Source: Todiramphus chloris collaris (lineage: Eukaryota > Chordata > Aves > Coraciiformes > Alcedinidae). Taken from it: a DNA stretch of 64,000 nt. Below, piece by piece: positions 1 through 14,200 of the stretch. Within the stretch, counting starts at the first letter, position 1. Every line of letters starts with the position of its first letter. The translations under genes were made by a program, and so were the position numbers. The stretch covers positions 647,700-711,699 of the forward strand of contig JANVCC010000261.1 of NCBI GenBank assembly GCA_025345505.1, given 5' to 3'. The notes under the pieces were generated by a model. It worked only from the letters and a program-made list of their open reading frames with translations. It did not search any database and was not told the DNA's origin.

Positions 1-1423
1 AGGTTTACAGATGAAAGATGAAAAAAGGCATTTCAGCAGGAAGGATTCACCTTAAGATGAACCAACTGAACCGAACTTAGTAATTCCTGTCTTGAAGATG
101 TAGAACATATCCTACCCTAGATAACAGGGGTAGGTGAAGAGTGAAGAAGTCTAATTTGATGCTTGGAATATACTTTTAAAAAAAAAAAACAAAACAAAGA
201 CACATCAGTTAGAAAATAAGCTACATAAAGCAACTCTGAAAGACTCAGCACATGGCAGTACTGCAGTAGGTATCATGAAACAATTTCTGTTCCAATGATC
301 AAGAAGCTGAAGGTACTTGAGCTAAAAATATCTGCTAATTTACCACCAAATACCTCAAGCCAAAAAAAAGCCTAAGTAGGGAGTCATCAAAAAAATGTGG
401 GGCAAGGATATCCTCAAAGTTAGCTCAGTCCATCTTGCCTTGTACAGAGATAAACCGGTTTGCAAGTCCCCAGAAAGGGATTATTCCCCTGGAACAGTAT
501 TGCCATATTGTAGTCTGACTTTCTTGGAATTTGCTGGTATCAGTGGCTTTGGGTTTTGCAGGGGATTTTTTTGTTTGGTGGTTGGTTTTTTTGTTTTATA
601 AGGATGTCCCTGATGCTGCTATTTTTACATGCATCACAGGTATCAGTGGGTATCACGAGAGGCTAATATTAAAAAACTGTTATGAGAACTATCAGAAAAC
701 CCCTCACACTGTAGTATCTATCCCAATCTTTTGAACTCTGTAGCCCTAACAAATGCTGACTAACCTTTCAGCAAGCACATCACAGTGTCCTGGGGGCCGT
801 AAAGAAGGCAGCCTTTTTGTGTAACTGCAGTACAGTTTCAGAGCCACACCACAGGGCATAATGCTCCAGAACAAAAAATGCAGCACCACCAAAACCAACA
901 CAAAATATCAGCTTTATAAATCCAACACAGGCTACAACAGAGGAAAAAAAACAAAGCAGGATGTGCAAAGTCAAGTCAGAAATTATGAAGAATGTATTTT
1001 TCTACTTTAACAAAATTTCTACAGAACCTGACTATTTTTAACCTGATGTCATTGCGTAAGCCAAAGTGCTCCCAAACAATAATACTGCACTGAAGGCTGC
1101 CAGTCCTTCCTAATGGGGAGGGAGGAACCACAAAATAAAGCAAGCCAGGAATATCTCATGCACCAACCATGAGAGTAAATAGAAATGTAAAACTTGGATT
1201 TTTTTTTTTTGTTTGTGGGGAGGGGGGGTGGGGGTGGACACGACACCAAACCATTCTGAGCAAACATCAGATACTGGGTACTGAAGAATAAACTGCTGAC
1301 TTGGCACAACTAGAGAAAGATGTCAGTGGTTTCACTACAAGAACTTAGAGAAATGTTTCTCAAAGCAATCTTTTAAGAAAATGTGAGTTTGCAGTACGAG
1401 TAACGTGTTGCTCTATTGAAAAC

Positions 1424-1718
1424 TCAATCTTCTAAATAGCAACAGTAAAGAGCAAGGATCCTTTTATTTCCTGAGCAAATTCCGCATGTGTAGATGGCAA
1501 CGAAGCACTCCCGACATCCCCGGCAACCCTCATTAACATCAGCACAGGATACACAAATCCACTGGCCAAGGCTACCTGCAATGGAACGTTGCCACAACGC
1601 TGCCCTTAGTCTCCAGAAGGGTTTCTTAATTCTGTGTTAGACAGAAAGAAAAGTCTTACCAGCATCTTCTTTGAGAAGGTGCATGTCTACTGGTCCTCCA
1701 TATGTGGAATAAGGAGCC
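1424..1718 (-). other. Possible two-exon Cys-rich coding unit (unconfirmed)
   Basis: On the minus strand, 1660-1718 (59 bp) has a good acceptor (T-rich, GCAG) and a GTAAGA donor. It reads open as 19 codons plus one base at each end. The next AG at 1576-1577 opens a segment, 1575-1424, whose phase matches. It continues 49 codons to a TGA and is rich in Cys pairs (CVSC, CRGC, CGIC). No upstream start exon or known family was recognised. The surrounding sequence is AT-rich and this stretch is closer to 50% GC. It could be an unannotated terminal exon pair, an old conserved non-coding element, or chance. Confidence 0.15.
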
Positions 1719-2504
1719 CTGCAAGCAAAAAAGGCATTTGGTGCCTCTGTAGGAGATGAAAAGGGGCCCTTTTTTTGTTTTTTTTCTCTTTAAAAAAAAC
1801 TTTTCTCTCTCTTCAGGCACAGATGAGGTCACCTCCTTCTCCATTATCTAGAGTTAGTTAGAAGATTATTTTTTTCTCTAGTCTTTTCACGGAACAAAGA
1901 ATAAAAACCAGCCATAGAAACAGGCAGGCTGGAAAGGAATTAGAAGAGGAGGTAAGAAAACCAGAAAGATTTTTGGGCTCTCCACATAAAAAGCAAAGGT
2001 CAAAGGATGCTACTTCAATGAAAAATGCATTCAAGACTGACACTGATGGGCAGATCCCCTCACTGACCAGGAGATTCAGAAGACATGACCCAACTCAGAA
2101 GCAAGTTTCATTTCAAAATGAAGACTGTGGAATTTAACATCCAACAAAAACCAACCCAACCAAACAAAACAAATAAAAAGCTACCAAAAAAACCCCTGAC
2201 CAAACCCAAACCATCACCAGTACCCATCTTTCTAAACACTATTTTAGCCAAAGAATATAGATTGACTTGAAACATTCAGAACCATGATGTATCTAATGTT
2301 ATTTAACATATCTGAAAAACAAAGAGGGAGAGTCATTGTCCGTAACGAAATTATATCCTCACTGGTTAGTTAACATTAGTTAAAGCACTATGGGGAAAAA
2401 AAAGCCAAGTTAAAAACCAAATCTGCACAACATTTACAATGGACAATTAATCCATTGTCCAGCCACATGAAAACATTCTTCAGGAATATTCCAGTGTCCC
2501 CCAG

Positions 2505-3037
2505 TGTGTACTGCTCTGGGCTGAGATAAGAAGGTTAATTCCTTTCACAGCAGCTGCTCTGGTGCTATGTTTTGGAGCTGTCCCACGACAGGGCTGGTAA
2601 CAGAGGGGTGTTTCAGCGGTCACTGCACAGTGCTCACCGTGTCCCAGCAGCCTGCCCTGCCAGCCAGGCTGGGGCTGCAGGAGGAGTCGCAGGGAAGGCG
2701 GCTGGGACAGCTAACGCTGGCTGGCCATACCCCACACCGTATGATGGCTGTGGGAGCAGTAAGAGCTGGGGGAAAGAGGGAGGAAGAGGAGGATGTTTGA
2801 AGTTACAGCTTCCCAACTGGTAGAGGTGATGAAGTCCTGCTTTCCAGGAGATGGCTGCAGACCGATGTGAGGCAGTGAATGAATTCCTCGTTCCGCTTTG
2901 TTTGCGCGTACAGCGTTTTTGCTTTACCTGTTAAACTGCCCTGATCTCAGCCCACCAGCTTCCTGGCCCGTGCTGCTCGGGAGGCTGAGAGAGCAGCTGC
3001 AGGGTGCCTAGGTGCCTGCCGGGGTTAGCTCACAGCA
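2505..3037 (+). mobile_element. Decayed solo LTR, avian ERVL-like
   Basis: The block follows the layout of the common bird ERVL LTRs. It has a 5' part with a CTGGGCTGAGATAAG-like stretch, then a TATGTTTTGGAG segment, a CAGC-rich middle, and a 3' part containing TTAAACTGCCCTGATCTCAGCCCAC. It ends in GCCGGGGTTAGC followed by CACAGCA. No internal retroviral genes flank it, so it is a solo LTR. Its GC content is well above its surroundings, which explains the short open frames there. The assignment is by remembered consensus layout; ends are approximate. Confidence 0.6.
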
Positions 3038-6000
3038 GCGTGTCGCACCATGCTGCCAGAACCCCTGTGCCAGGTCCCCAGCTAACCTGACAGACCCTTC
3101 CCACCCCCCAAACACACCCACCCCAATCTTCTAGAGACAGCTGGGTTGTTGTAGTGAAGTAGGAATGCGAATGAGTGGTAATGAGAAAGCATAACATCTG
3201 TGTGAGAAGAAAGGAAGAGTGACTGCTCTCAACTACCAAATTCCCTCCTCAGTCACTTATGCAGTAGCCTCTGCCTTGTTTCTGTTGGGATTACAGGAAG
3301 GAAACAGGCAGCACACGACTAATGTGAGCAACGGAACACTGCCCAAAAGCCACTCTCCAGTTCTTCAGAGAAACTGCCAATGGCACTACACCAGATTAAG
3401 AAAACAGAAACTTGAAATGATAGCTATGCAACTTTCTTCAGGATGATAATAAATAAATAAAAAATATTTAACTTTACACTTACTATTTCATCTGAGGATT
3501 GTGTTTTCAGCTTAAATCAAAATACTTTTCATTTATTACTATTTCAGTCAAACAGGAAACTATGCTCAATTCAACTAAAATATATGCAAGAAAAAGTATG
3601 ATATCCAAATGTATAAACTGAATTAGTGGGCACATCACCTTCACACAGCACCAAATTCAAACCTCGGGATCAAAAGCATCTCCCATCAATCCACCCTGAC
3701 ACCTAGCACCAACATTTCATCGTGTTTGCTTGCATCCAGCACTGACTCAGATCTCCACAAAGGTGGAAAGTTTCTCTCTGTGCTTCTTACCACTTCAGTG
3801 ACCTGGTTTTATTGTTCGTTCTTTTTACACATTCTTTCCTAAAATTCATGAATATCACTTTCAAAAGACGAGCTTAATTTTCAAGGGAATACATCTCCCT
3901 AGCGGCATAAAATGGAAGAAGTAGCCCTGTACCTCACAGGCCATTATTTAGAGCATTCCTTCGCAGCATTACTGCTTTTATCAGTTCCTACTCTTACGGT
4001 CACAATCTTGTCCTAGATCTGGTGGGCAAGCAGAATTTTTACAAGCAGCAAATAACTGACTTGTCTTGGATGCAAAGCGTCTCTCATTTTATGAAAACAG
4101 AAAACATGTAACTTGCACATTTGTATTTCCTTCCACTTCAGAAGTTAAAGGAAGAGATGATTTTGTATTTCATTTTCTCATATTTTCAGAACAGATTCAA
4201 GTACTTGGAAAGAACAATGATAATGCATTACTCTATAAGACTCCCAAGATGGAGCTTCACATAACCTGTAGACCTACCAGCTGAAGATGTACATGAAGTC
4301 CAAGAGGGCAGAGATCACAAATACTCAGAACAGGTGACTTCTCTAAACACCAAGTCATGGATTTGGGACATACATATTCTTAGCCTCGATCTTAATTTCT
4401 CTCCTCCCAAAAAAGAGCTCTCACACTGCTCAGTCTGAACCTAACCCAACTCACAGCACTTTGAACACCACTGTTTCCCCTCTGTTTTATGAACTTTGTT
4501 GCAACATTAGATTCCTTGCTGTCTTCAGCTGAGGTTCTGTGCTCCAGAGAGGCTTGCTTTTTAAGCTGTGTGACAGCGAGCAAATCTGTCATCTTTTCTC
4601 TTAGCTGTACCTCTGCAAATGAAGAGTTGTACATTAGAGAGCTGCTCAGATAACTAGACGTGAACCAAGAAAGAGAATGCTGCAAGCACAGCTACTAAAT
4701 GTCTTCTACAAACAGAACCTGTATTGTCTTACTTCTGTTACAGTCAGGTAGTCTTAAAGCTTGTTTAAGATTGTATTACTTAAGAAAAATAGAAAATTAA
4801 GCTATTCGTTCTAGCAATCACAGGGGAGAAGGAGGAAGATAAGATACATCTTTAAGGATCAAATATAAAATAAAAAATAGAAAGCATATTGTGGGAAACA
4901 GAGACTAGTTTTACCTTAACACCCTCTCTAAATGTAGCTCGGGAAAGGCAAAGGTTGGAATACCCAGACAATATTGTATGCAACACACCAGACTGAGCCT
5001 CAGGTATGGTAAAGGCAATTAAAAGGACAGATGTCAAACTTAAATACAAAAGACCAGGAAAATTCAATTGCAAAAAACCCAGCAAGAGGAATAGTGTATC
5101 ATGTGGTGAGTCAAACTAAGCACAACTATTTTTTTCCACTTTGGTTATAAAAAGAAAAGAGGTTTCTGTAAATAAAGATGGAATTGCTTGACAGATCTCC
5201 AAAAGGATCAGATCTCACAGTAGAGAGCCCAAAATTGCACCTTTCAGGCATTTAATTTTTTTTTTAAGTGTAACAAAGTGCAAGTTAACTGTTCCTTACT
5301 AAGAATAAAAGCATCACTTCCCAACTTTGCTCAAGGTAAAAAAGAATAATGAATCTGCTTCTCTTACTACAACTCGACAGAAACTTGAAATAAAAATTAT
5401 TTCTACCTATTAACTATCAAATTTTGTGGATACTATAAATGCTAATTTCAGTGATTTGACTGTGTGTAGTAAGACTGCTCCATGTATAGGAGGAATTTCA
5501 ACCTGAACAGCTTTTAAACCAAATTCATCTTTTCTCTGTTCTCAGAGGGTTGTTACAGAAGTACATAAAGACATTTGAAAGTATTTCCTAAAAACAAAAA
5601 ACAAACAAAACAACCAAAAAAAGGGTCCCCAGCCATTGAGAATTCACATTGAAGAAATTCATCATGGTCCTGCAACCAATACTTCTAATTACAAAATGTA
5701 CTTTATTTTATTACATGCATTTAATCCTAACTCTTTTGAGTACTTGTATGAGCAAAGCCTGATACTTTAGAAGTCAATTCACTGATTTTTTCCCCTCCAG
5801 ATGCTAGTACAAACTATTTTAGACACTACTGTAGCCCCCAAAAAGGGTCCTTTACCCAGCATGCAAAGCCAATCGACACAGAGTCCAGATATTTGCTTTA
5901 TTCCTGTTCTGCAGAAAGAGGAGCTAGGTGGTAAATCACAAACCCAGCACACAGCTCAAAAAGCAGCAGTATATACAGTACAAATAAACTGTATAGGATT

Positions 6001-8116
6001 GGTTACATTATTTTACATCACATCAATCTTTGTATGCATGCTCCACCAGTTACCTAATTCACTATAGTGCTGCCCAATCTACTGTACTGAGGTGGTCCTA
6101 CATTTACACCTCAATTCTCCCCCCAGAGCTGGGGGCTTTAGTGTTGAGATCACCACAGGTTATGTAGGGGACACCTCAGTGTTTCCAGCTTTGTCCAAAT
6201 CTCTCTCTGGTTTGTGTAAAGAAGGCAGAACGAGGCATTATCTACAAAAGCTGACAGAATTTCATTGTCATTAGATACTGCTCTTAATTACTGTGTCTTG
6301 TTTTTGATCATTTTAACCTCTGAGCTCACCCCATCCGTTAGTCTTAAGGGCCTGCCATTCTTGTGACAGTGCTTTCAGCCCACTCCATTGTACACTTTAT
6401 TCAACTTCAAAGTTTTTAACTCTACCCTATCATAACTATGTCTCATCTCCACAGCATCTAATATCAAGGACAGTATTTTACAAAATGGCTTCAAATATTT
6501 GGGGGTTTCTATGTGTTCCGACAACATTAAAAGCAGTTTTGCCTCCAGTAAAAGAGTAACAGAGCAATACATTACCTAATGCATTGTTAATAAACTACAG
6601 GCATCATCAAAATGCCCTCTCAACACAATGATAAGCCTACCATGAACTCAGTGAAATTGAAGAAGATTAGATTTGTATGAGGTGGTGAAATATATTAACA
6701 TTATGAAGCTGTTGCTTTCTCATTTAAAACTAACAGCTCTCACTTGCATGTGTAGGAAACAAGGAACCAGGTCTCTCCCATTTTCCATCGTGTTCTTTAT
6801 TGACCCATTCTTCACATTCTAAAATTTCACTAGGTAAATAACTTAAAACTTTTACTGTCAAATACCTCGGGAAAAAAAATATTGTTCTCCTAATTTGTGC
6901 TGAAAACAAGAATATACCAGCATAGTCAAGAAGCTGCAAAAAAAATACTTTAAAAATCTCTGTATGAATACTGTAGAGAAGCCTGACACAACCTCTCCTC
7001 AGCAGTTAAGCAGAAAGTTATGCATGTCTTCTTGTCAGAGATCCTAGCAACTCTTCAGTCAAGTCTTATAACTGTATGAGCAAAAATTAAGTTAGCTTTA
7101 CTGAAAAGGAATATTCTTATAGTCCTTTTAATATAGTTAAGATATTTAATTATGCATTTTAACTCTGTTGGTAAAATGAGCTTCAAAAAAGCAGTGGTTG
7201 AACTACTTCTTAAATGTTAGGTATGTTCATTTATTACCCTGTGAGTGGGCACTCGAGCACCGAGAGTTGTATCATTTTAGGCAAATCAAGTTGCAATTTA
7301 GCAAGACCACCAGTTTTACATGTGAGAGGGGTAATTTCATGGGAAGATTACTACAGAGCCCTCCCCTTCCTAATGGCATGAATTCTTCTCTCCTCTGTAG
7401 CTTCCCTGCTGCAGCCTTTCATTTCTCAAGAAGTATCTGATGTGTGGATTATTAAAAACACAAAACGAAACACGGCCAAAAACTCCCACTGTTTCACTGT
7501 TAAAGTGGGTGATTCTACAAGGCTGACACACAGCCATTCTTCTCTCTCTCCCTTCTCAGTTTGAATTTCCTTGTTTTGAAAGCGATTATCTGCATTTGGT
7601 AGCTAATAGCAAAGAATACAAGAACAAATAACCAAACTAGTATTGCTGCTTAAACATGGTGAAAATGAGCAGATCCACAGGAAAACCTTCACGTTTGTCT
7701 CAGAACAATGGCCAACTGAATGATGCAGGGATAAAGCTGCTGATAGTAATTCTGCACACACTCTGCCAGAAGCACCACCACCCAGAATCCGGACGTTTTA
7801 AGAAACTAACATTTTGCACCCGAGTCAAGGCAAATTCATTCTCCCTAAACCAACTGTATTTTTACTGAATAAAGATTCTGTTTAAAAAAAATACAGAAAC
7901 TTGTTTTATCAAGAATCAGCTTTAAACGTGAAATCTGCCACCACTTTTCCACCAGTGAGAATCTAGTACAGGTGCTTCTTTCACAACCCATATATATACT
8001 GCTATTACCATTGTAAAAGTAACAATTTTTAGACATGTTCTTAAAAACACAGCACTGCAAAGTCAACAGTAATTTCTTCAAGAAGCTCTAAGCCTTACTA
8101 AAAGGGTGTTACTTAC

Positions 8117-8231
8117 TATGATCAGCTGCTTATCACTATCTTTTCCCGCTTCTTTTAACTTCTGGATATGTTCCTCAGATGGTAGGATGTTACTGCATTT
8201 TGATGCTAATGAAGGACTTGACAGTGGAACC
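8117..8231 (-). CDS. ESCO1: ESCO1 coding exon 5
   Basis: This is a 115-bp exon with a TTTCAAG acceptor and a GTAAGT donor. It encodes a stretch ending KLKEAGKDSDKQLII. In mammalian ESCO1 the equivalent KLKEAEKTDEKQLII sits directly before the C2H2 finger, so the next exon, not seen here, should start the finger. The exon is too short to show as an open frame from ATG. Confidence 0.9.
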
Positions 8232-11200
8232 CTTGAAAGAGAAATATATTTCATGTTAAAAAGGGACTGCTATACATGTCATTCTAGATACTCAAAGCTG
8301 TTGTGATTAATGTAACTAAACTTCAACAAGATGCAAATCCAAGTTAATTACCCAAAACAGTCCTATACATTTCAATTTGTAATTCAAATAGAAAAATAAG
8401 GTAATGAAATGATTAACCAAAAAATAGTTTGTGACTAGCCTAATTATAAGAAGTTGGGTTTTTTCCCCTGTGAAAAATATTCTAATATTAAGTTTATAAT
8501 CAAGTGGGGTAGATTAGTCACAACCAGTAACACAAGCATTTAACTGAGGCCTTTTCAGAGTATGATTGCTGGTGCCTAATGCCATACATTTCCTATGTAA
8601 GGTTCAGGTTTCTATTTTTACCACCCATGAGGCTGCTAAAGCAGACCATGTATCTATTCCCACAAATATAAGTGGGCAATATAAAACAGATGTCATAAAA
8701 CTCTCCAATTCAATTCAAACTTATTCTCTTCTAGTGGCTGGCAGCAAAGGGAAAAGAGGACCTGGGGAATAAATGGACGTGTATCGATGGAATCTCTCTC
8801 ACTCAATTTAAATTTCCCCTTGTCATGACAGAAGGAAACACTGGAAAGTGCTCTAAATACATCAACAACGAAGTTTTTCTATGAACTTGCTACTATATTC
8901 AGGGGGGAAAAAAAAAAATTCTACATTAATTCCAGGTCTGGGTAAGTTGTGGGAATCACCAAAGCAAAACACAGACAAAAATACCGGTACTTCAACTAGG
9001 TATTTACATATTTTTACATTATTTACATATTCTGTTTCTGAGCAAAATAAAGACACAGAGCCAAACACTTCATTGTAGCAGCCGCTGCAGTACATGTAGT
9101 AGGCTAAGTCAGTGAGCTGTTCAAAAAGTAATGCTTGCCAGGCATTTTTAAGCCAGCAATTTTTGTGCTAAATCAGAGCTAGTTTTTTTTATTCCTGTTA
9201 TGTGCCCCAACTCTTGCACTAAGTGGCTACTTCAAGGTTTGTCTTTTCCTGCTGCAACCTTTTATTACAAAGCCCTAAAGAGAGCTACACTATAGATATG
9301 TACATTACTATGTTATGGCAGGAGTACCAAAGAAAGAATGATGGCTTAAATCTTGGACAGCGTACGGAAAGCAGGGTAAGAAACCTCTCACAGGAAAAAT
9401 ATAGATCCAAATAACAGCAAAGCAATATGGGCTAATTCAGCCAGTAAATGTAATACATTTTGAGTAGAGACCATGAGACAGTTTGGCAGTTGAGAATAAA
9501 AATAGGAGAAATCAAAGTTATTGTAATATTTATTAAAAAAAAAAAAAGTATTAATTTAACTAGGTTTACATCTATCTTACCACCCATCTTCTGTGAAATT
9601 CCAAGGTAGTAGAGTTTTTCAATATGTACAAATGGGCTGGTTACTCAGAATTGTTAATCTGGCCTCAGATAGATATACTGAAAATTAACTGCATTGTTTC
9701 TTGTCTCCATCATGAAGAGAGAGAACACTATCAGCATACTAACAGTGTGCCAACTACGTTGCTGTTCAAAGTATCAGGTACAAAGAAATGACTGTATTTA
9801 GCTCTTGACTGGCTAAAACTAGAGACTGTGCCAGAATTGTTCAAAAACTACAACAGGCAATGTGATGAAGGGAAAAACATAAATTTGAATTCTCAGTAGT
9901 AAGAACAATTTAGTTCTTTAGTAAAAACAAGAATATTTTTTTCATGACAGCTGACACCTGCATTTCACAGCAATCTCACAAGAATCCCAAATTAAAACCT
10001 TTCTTCTGACCTGAAAAGATATCATATATAAAAAACCTTCCATAACTTAAGGATTAGAAAACTCCTCCAGAAGTAAGTGAACTAATTCAGTAAGTGAAAA
10101 TCATGTTTCAAGCCCTTCCCATACTCTGTGGTTACCATCTGAGATGAGGAAGAGACCATTAGGAATGTTTCCCCAACTCTGTTAAATTCTACTTTAAAAA
10201 AAAAAGTGCAGTTACAAATATCTTGTGTAGCAATTTTCTTAACAAAATAAAACCACCCCTTAATAACTGGGTAAAATAAAAGCCTATTTTTATGAAAGAC
10301 AAGTCACTTAACTGAAATAGAAAGTTGAGCTTGGGAGACAACAGTACAGTTAGTCTTATACTGAAACCTCTCATAAATCTGTGGAAGGTTCCTGTAATTT
10401 CAATGTATAAAATACCATACCTGTTCTCAACTTCAGAAGTTTGATTTGGAAATGAAGTTTGTGTCAACTGCTTGGGAGCCACACCTACAATTAACCAAAG
10501 ATTATACCTTCGTTATGAAGTTTTTAGTTGCAAAGGAAATCTGCTAGACAAACAGTGATTTGCAAAAAAAAAAAAACAATTCAAGACAATGTTGCATTTT
10601 GTTCAAGATTAATAAAAAAAGATGCAACTCGAAGGCAGTATTCAGATTGCCTCCATATATACTTAAAAAAAAAAAAAAAAGTCATTTTCTTCAACATTTC
10701 CACAGCAGTTCTGCAGACCAATCTGCCAGCAGCTAAACAAGGCCAGGAGCAGAACTACATAGGTGTTTAAATCTGTTTATAATGTCACCCATATAAGTAG
10801 CTTTATGTATAGTATGAGAATCATAAATGTATAGTATGTCCCCACCTGTGACACTTAAGAAAAAGAAACAATCAAGAATAGCAAAAGAAAGGGAAAAAAA
10901 CCCAAGCATTTTTTACATTATCTAATAGTACAATTAAGAGTATTTTGCCCTTCAAAAATATCCTACAATGGCAGGAAAAAAACCCAACCTATTTGGTAAA
11001 GCTAGCTAATTAAACAGTGCACTGAAAATCAGGTTCAGATTTAAAACAAACCCAAAAAACTACAACTAAAACAAAACCCCCCGAACAAACCAACAAGCCA
11101 GAAGCAAAAGGATGAAATATCAAGAGAAGTTAACAAAGAGATTATGTTAGTGATCCATCAATAATATTTCTTTGTCAAATGTACCTGAGTGGAAATATTC

Positions 11201-14200
11201 ACAGCACACCCATCATAAGGTTTACTTATCACCCACCACAAGCTGATAAATGAGGACTTGTGATAAAATCAGGGGAGTGATTAGTCAATAATTTGGTCAA
11301 GACCAAGCTGAACAATTTAGGAGGAAAAAATGTAGATACTTGTTCAAAGAAAATGGTAACCAACAGAAAATTCAGAAAATCAGTCCAAGAGAAGACAACA
11401 TCTGAAATACGGAGTTTTCCTACTTTTGTTACACAGAATGGAAAGAATTTGGTTGGGAGGGGTGGGGGTGTAGTGGTTCTGTTTGTTTTAGAAGTTTTCA
11501 TTTCACTTTTACTCAAATGGAGCATATTAAAGCATTAAAATATTCATACATATGGCACAAAGAAGCACTAAAAGTAGAGATGAGTAGAAAACCAGACATC
11601 TCTCTTTCCCACTACTCAGCCCAGAGATAAAAGGATATTTACTGCCACTAAAGTGGCCATGGGTGTGACACTCACTGACATAGGAAAACCCAAGTGAAGA
11701 GTTCCAGTCCCAAAAGAACTGCACTAACTGTACCTTGTTCTGCAAAACACTCCTCTGAAAGGAAGACTTAATGCTTCCCATAGAACTGGTCAGAAGAGGG
11801 AAAATTAGTAGCAAACAGTTACCTTGAGGTTCACTTTCTCCTGTTTGCTTTTTAAGTTGTTTTGGTGGTTTAGGATCCGTAACGTACTTTACTGGAGAAC
11901 TTTCTGGACTTGATTCCAAATGTAATCGAAAGTTCTAAACAAAACAGAAAACATTAGATAAAACCCCCATATTATTAAATGCCTCTAACCTATTAACAAA
12001 ATCACCGAGTTAATTAACATCTTGAATACAGCATCAGGCTTCCAATTCCAGCATTATTTTAAGCAAACAAAATGCAGCTGATTAGCTACTCCATGCTGAA
12101 GTTAGTGGCATTCATTTTGAAAAAGAAAATAATTCATTTTACATATGTTTGTAAAATACTTCTGTAGAACGCCTTTATCTTTAAAATCTTAAATTTTAAT
12201 ACATGTTTATTCAGATACTTTCCCCCCCTCTCATTTCTTTTAATACATCTTTTTAGAACAGAAGAGCTATGCAACCTTAAGCTGTCAGTGTCCACGTGAA
12301 TCTGTGCAACCTCCAGCAGGAAATTTTACCCATCAACATTTATCTAACAACAGAACTTAGAATGGAAAGATTTATTTGCCAGCTTACTATCATCCCATCT
12401 ATGACAATGAAGCAGTAAATGATCTTTAATACAGCTGAAAATGTTTAAGTTACTGTAAAATGAAGTCATTGTTAAAACAAAGCTTCCGAGGATGGCATTC
12501 TCAAAAAGCAGAACACATTTAGAACACCCTCCCACCACACAGCATAATTAAAATGAGTTACCTCATCTGGTCTTGGCTCACATAAATGTTTTGTCAAATT
12601 ATGTAACAAACCATTTTCTGCACCTCTCTTTGTGGGCTGTTTTAGTTCTAATGTCATTTCTTTTGTTCCAGCTCTTTCAGACGCAGCATCTGACTTCTCC
12701 TGCATACAAGTTGAACTTTCATTCTCAGAGAGTCCCATTATTGACAGCTTGCCTTGTGCCTTCAAAAGCTCTGCTTCTGTAGCTATTTGACTCACCTCTG
12801 AAACTTCAGGGTAATCTTTTAACAAAGAAAGCTTGGGGGTATTTGCAGAATTTAAGTTACTTTGCTTCACGTTACTAGCTTTCAGTAACTTAATTTTGGT
12901 CCATTTAGAGTTTTTGTTTGAGGAGTTATTTCTGCCGTTCAGAGTGCATTTGACAGGCATTCCTTTTTTGCTAGGGAAAAAACGTTTGCATTGAGCACTT
13001 TGACTAGGCTCTTTCTGAGCAAGCATTTCACTTCGTTGCAGCTGTATTTCGGCGTGCTTCTCTTCCGTTTTGGCGTACTCAGCATTCGGGGAGTCTTTTT
13101 TCACCTCTACTGTATCTGACTCAATCTCACCTGCGATTTCTTCACAAAGTTCAAGGATGCTTACCCTTTTGGATTTCACATCGTTCTCTGGTTGAACAGC
13201 TGCATCTGTTTCACTTACAGACAGCTGTGAAGTCTTTTTTGGTTTTGTACTGGTTTTTACCTTCTGATGCATCTGTTGCTTTTCCTTAGTTACTGTCTTA
13301 GAATTTGGCTTAAGACAATCTGTTTCCACTTTCTTTGTGTCGCTGGGAGTAGGAGTTACAGCATCCATTTGGTCTTTCTTAACTTCCTCATGACTCTTGG
13401 CAGGACATAATGATGAACCTTGAAGGTTGTGTTGAAAGCTGTTGGAATTATCATTTTTACTGTCTGCTTTACATTTTTTCTCTTTCAGAGAGCTGGTCAT
13501 TTCTACACGTATTTCTTTATCCTCATTTGTGTTGTTTGGCTTTATTTTTGTCATTTTCTGTTCAGTTTTCTCTCCAGTAGATTTAAGTACTTTTGCTGCA
13601 ACACTATGAGAGTGTCTTTTTGTCTGGCTACTTTGTTTTACTGCCAAAGCTTTTTGTTCTTTGACTTCTCTGCTGCGCAGGGATCTTGCAGGTACATGTA
13701 CATGTGTTAACTGCTGCAGTCTCTGTGATCTCCTCATTACTGGCTCGTTTGGTGCAGTTATGCATTTTGACTTAGCAAGTTCTTGCGCAGATTTTTTCTG
13801 GCACACCTCCTTACTTTTCGTGGATTTAGGCTGCTGTTGGACCTTTTTGTCAAGTACTGGTTTATAATTTGAGTTGAATGTTGATGATCTTGTAGTCATG
13901 CGTACTCCTGGTTCAGGTTCATTGGTGTTGTCACTGAAAGATTCAAAATAGTGTTATTTCAGCATCCAGAAAGTAGAATTTGTCATAAGACTCTTCTCAT
14001 TCCTACTAACCTCTGCCTCTTTTTTCCCTTTCTTTTCTTTTTTTAAGCCACTAGATGTTACACCCTCAGTACTTTCAGAAGGATTTTCTCTAGAATCATT
14101 CTAAAAAGACTTCACTTCCATCTGGTTACTCTTAAGTATAGTACATTATGTTTTCTCTGCATGGAAAGACTGAACTATAAACCCCAGATGAATGCTTTCT

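Larger units (their letters stand above)
1..8116. other. ESCO1 intron or 3' region, no exon recognised
   Basis: The ESCO1 exon at 8117-8231 ends in phase 0 with a GTAAGT donor, so transcription continues leftward through this AT-rich block. I searched the minus strand for the C2H2 finger and the GNAT acetyltransferase segments that should follow and recognised none. They are inferred to lie outside the window. The block holds a decayed LTR near 2505-3037, a short polypyrimidine/G-rich tract at 1199-1240 and a possible two-exon minus-strand unit at 1424-1718. The rest looks like single-copy non-coding DNA. Confidence 0.6.

Noticed and set aside
2634..2823. Pro/Ala-rich frames on both strands
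   Set aside because: They fall inside the decayed LTR at 2505-3037.
4392..4685. 97-codon minus-strand frame with a charged, helix-like sequence
   Set aside because: No family recognised, no convincing splice borders, and it does not match the missing ESCO1 domains.
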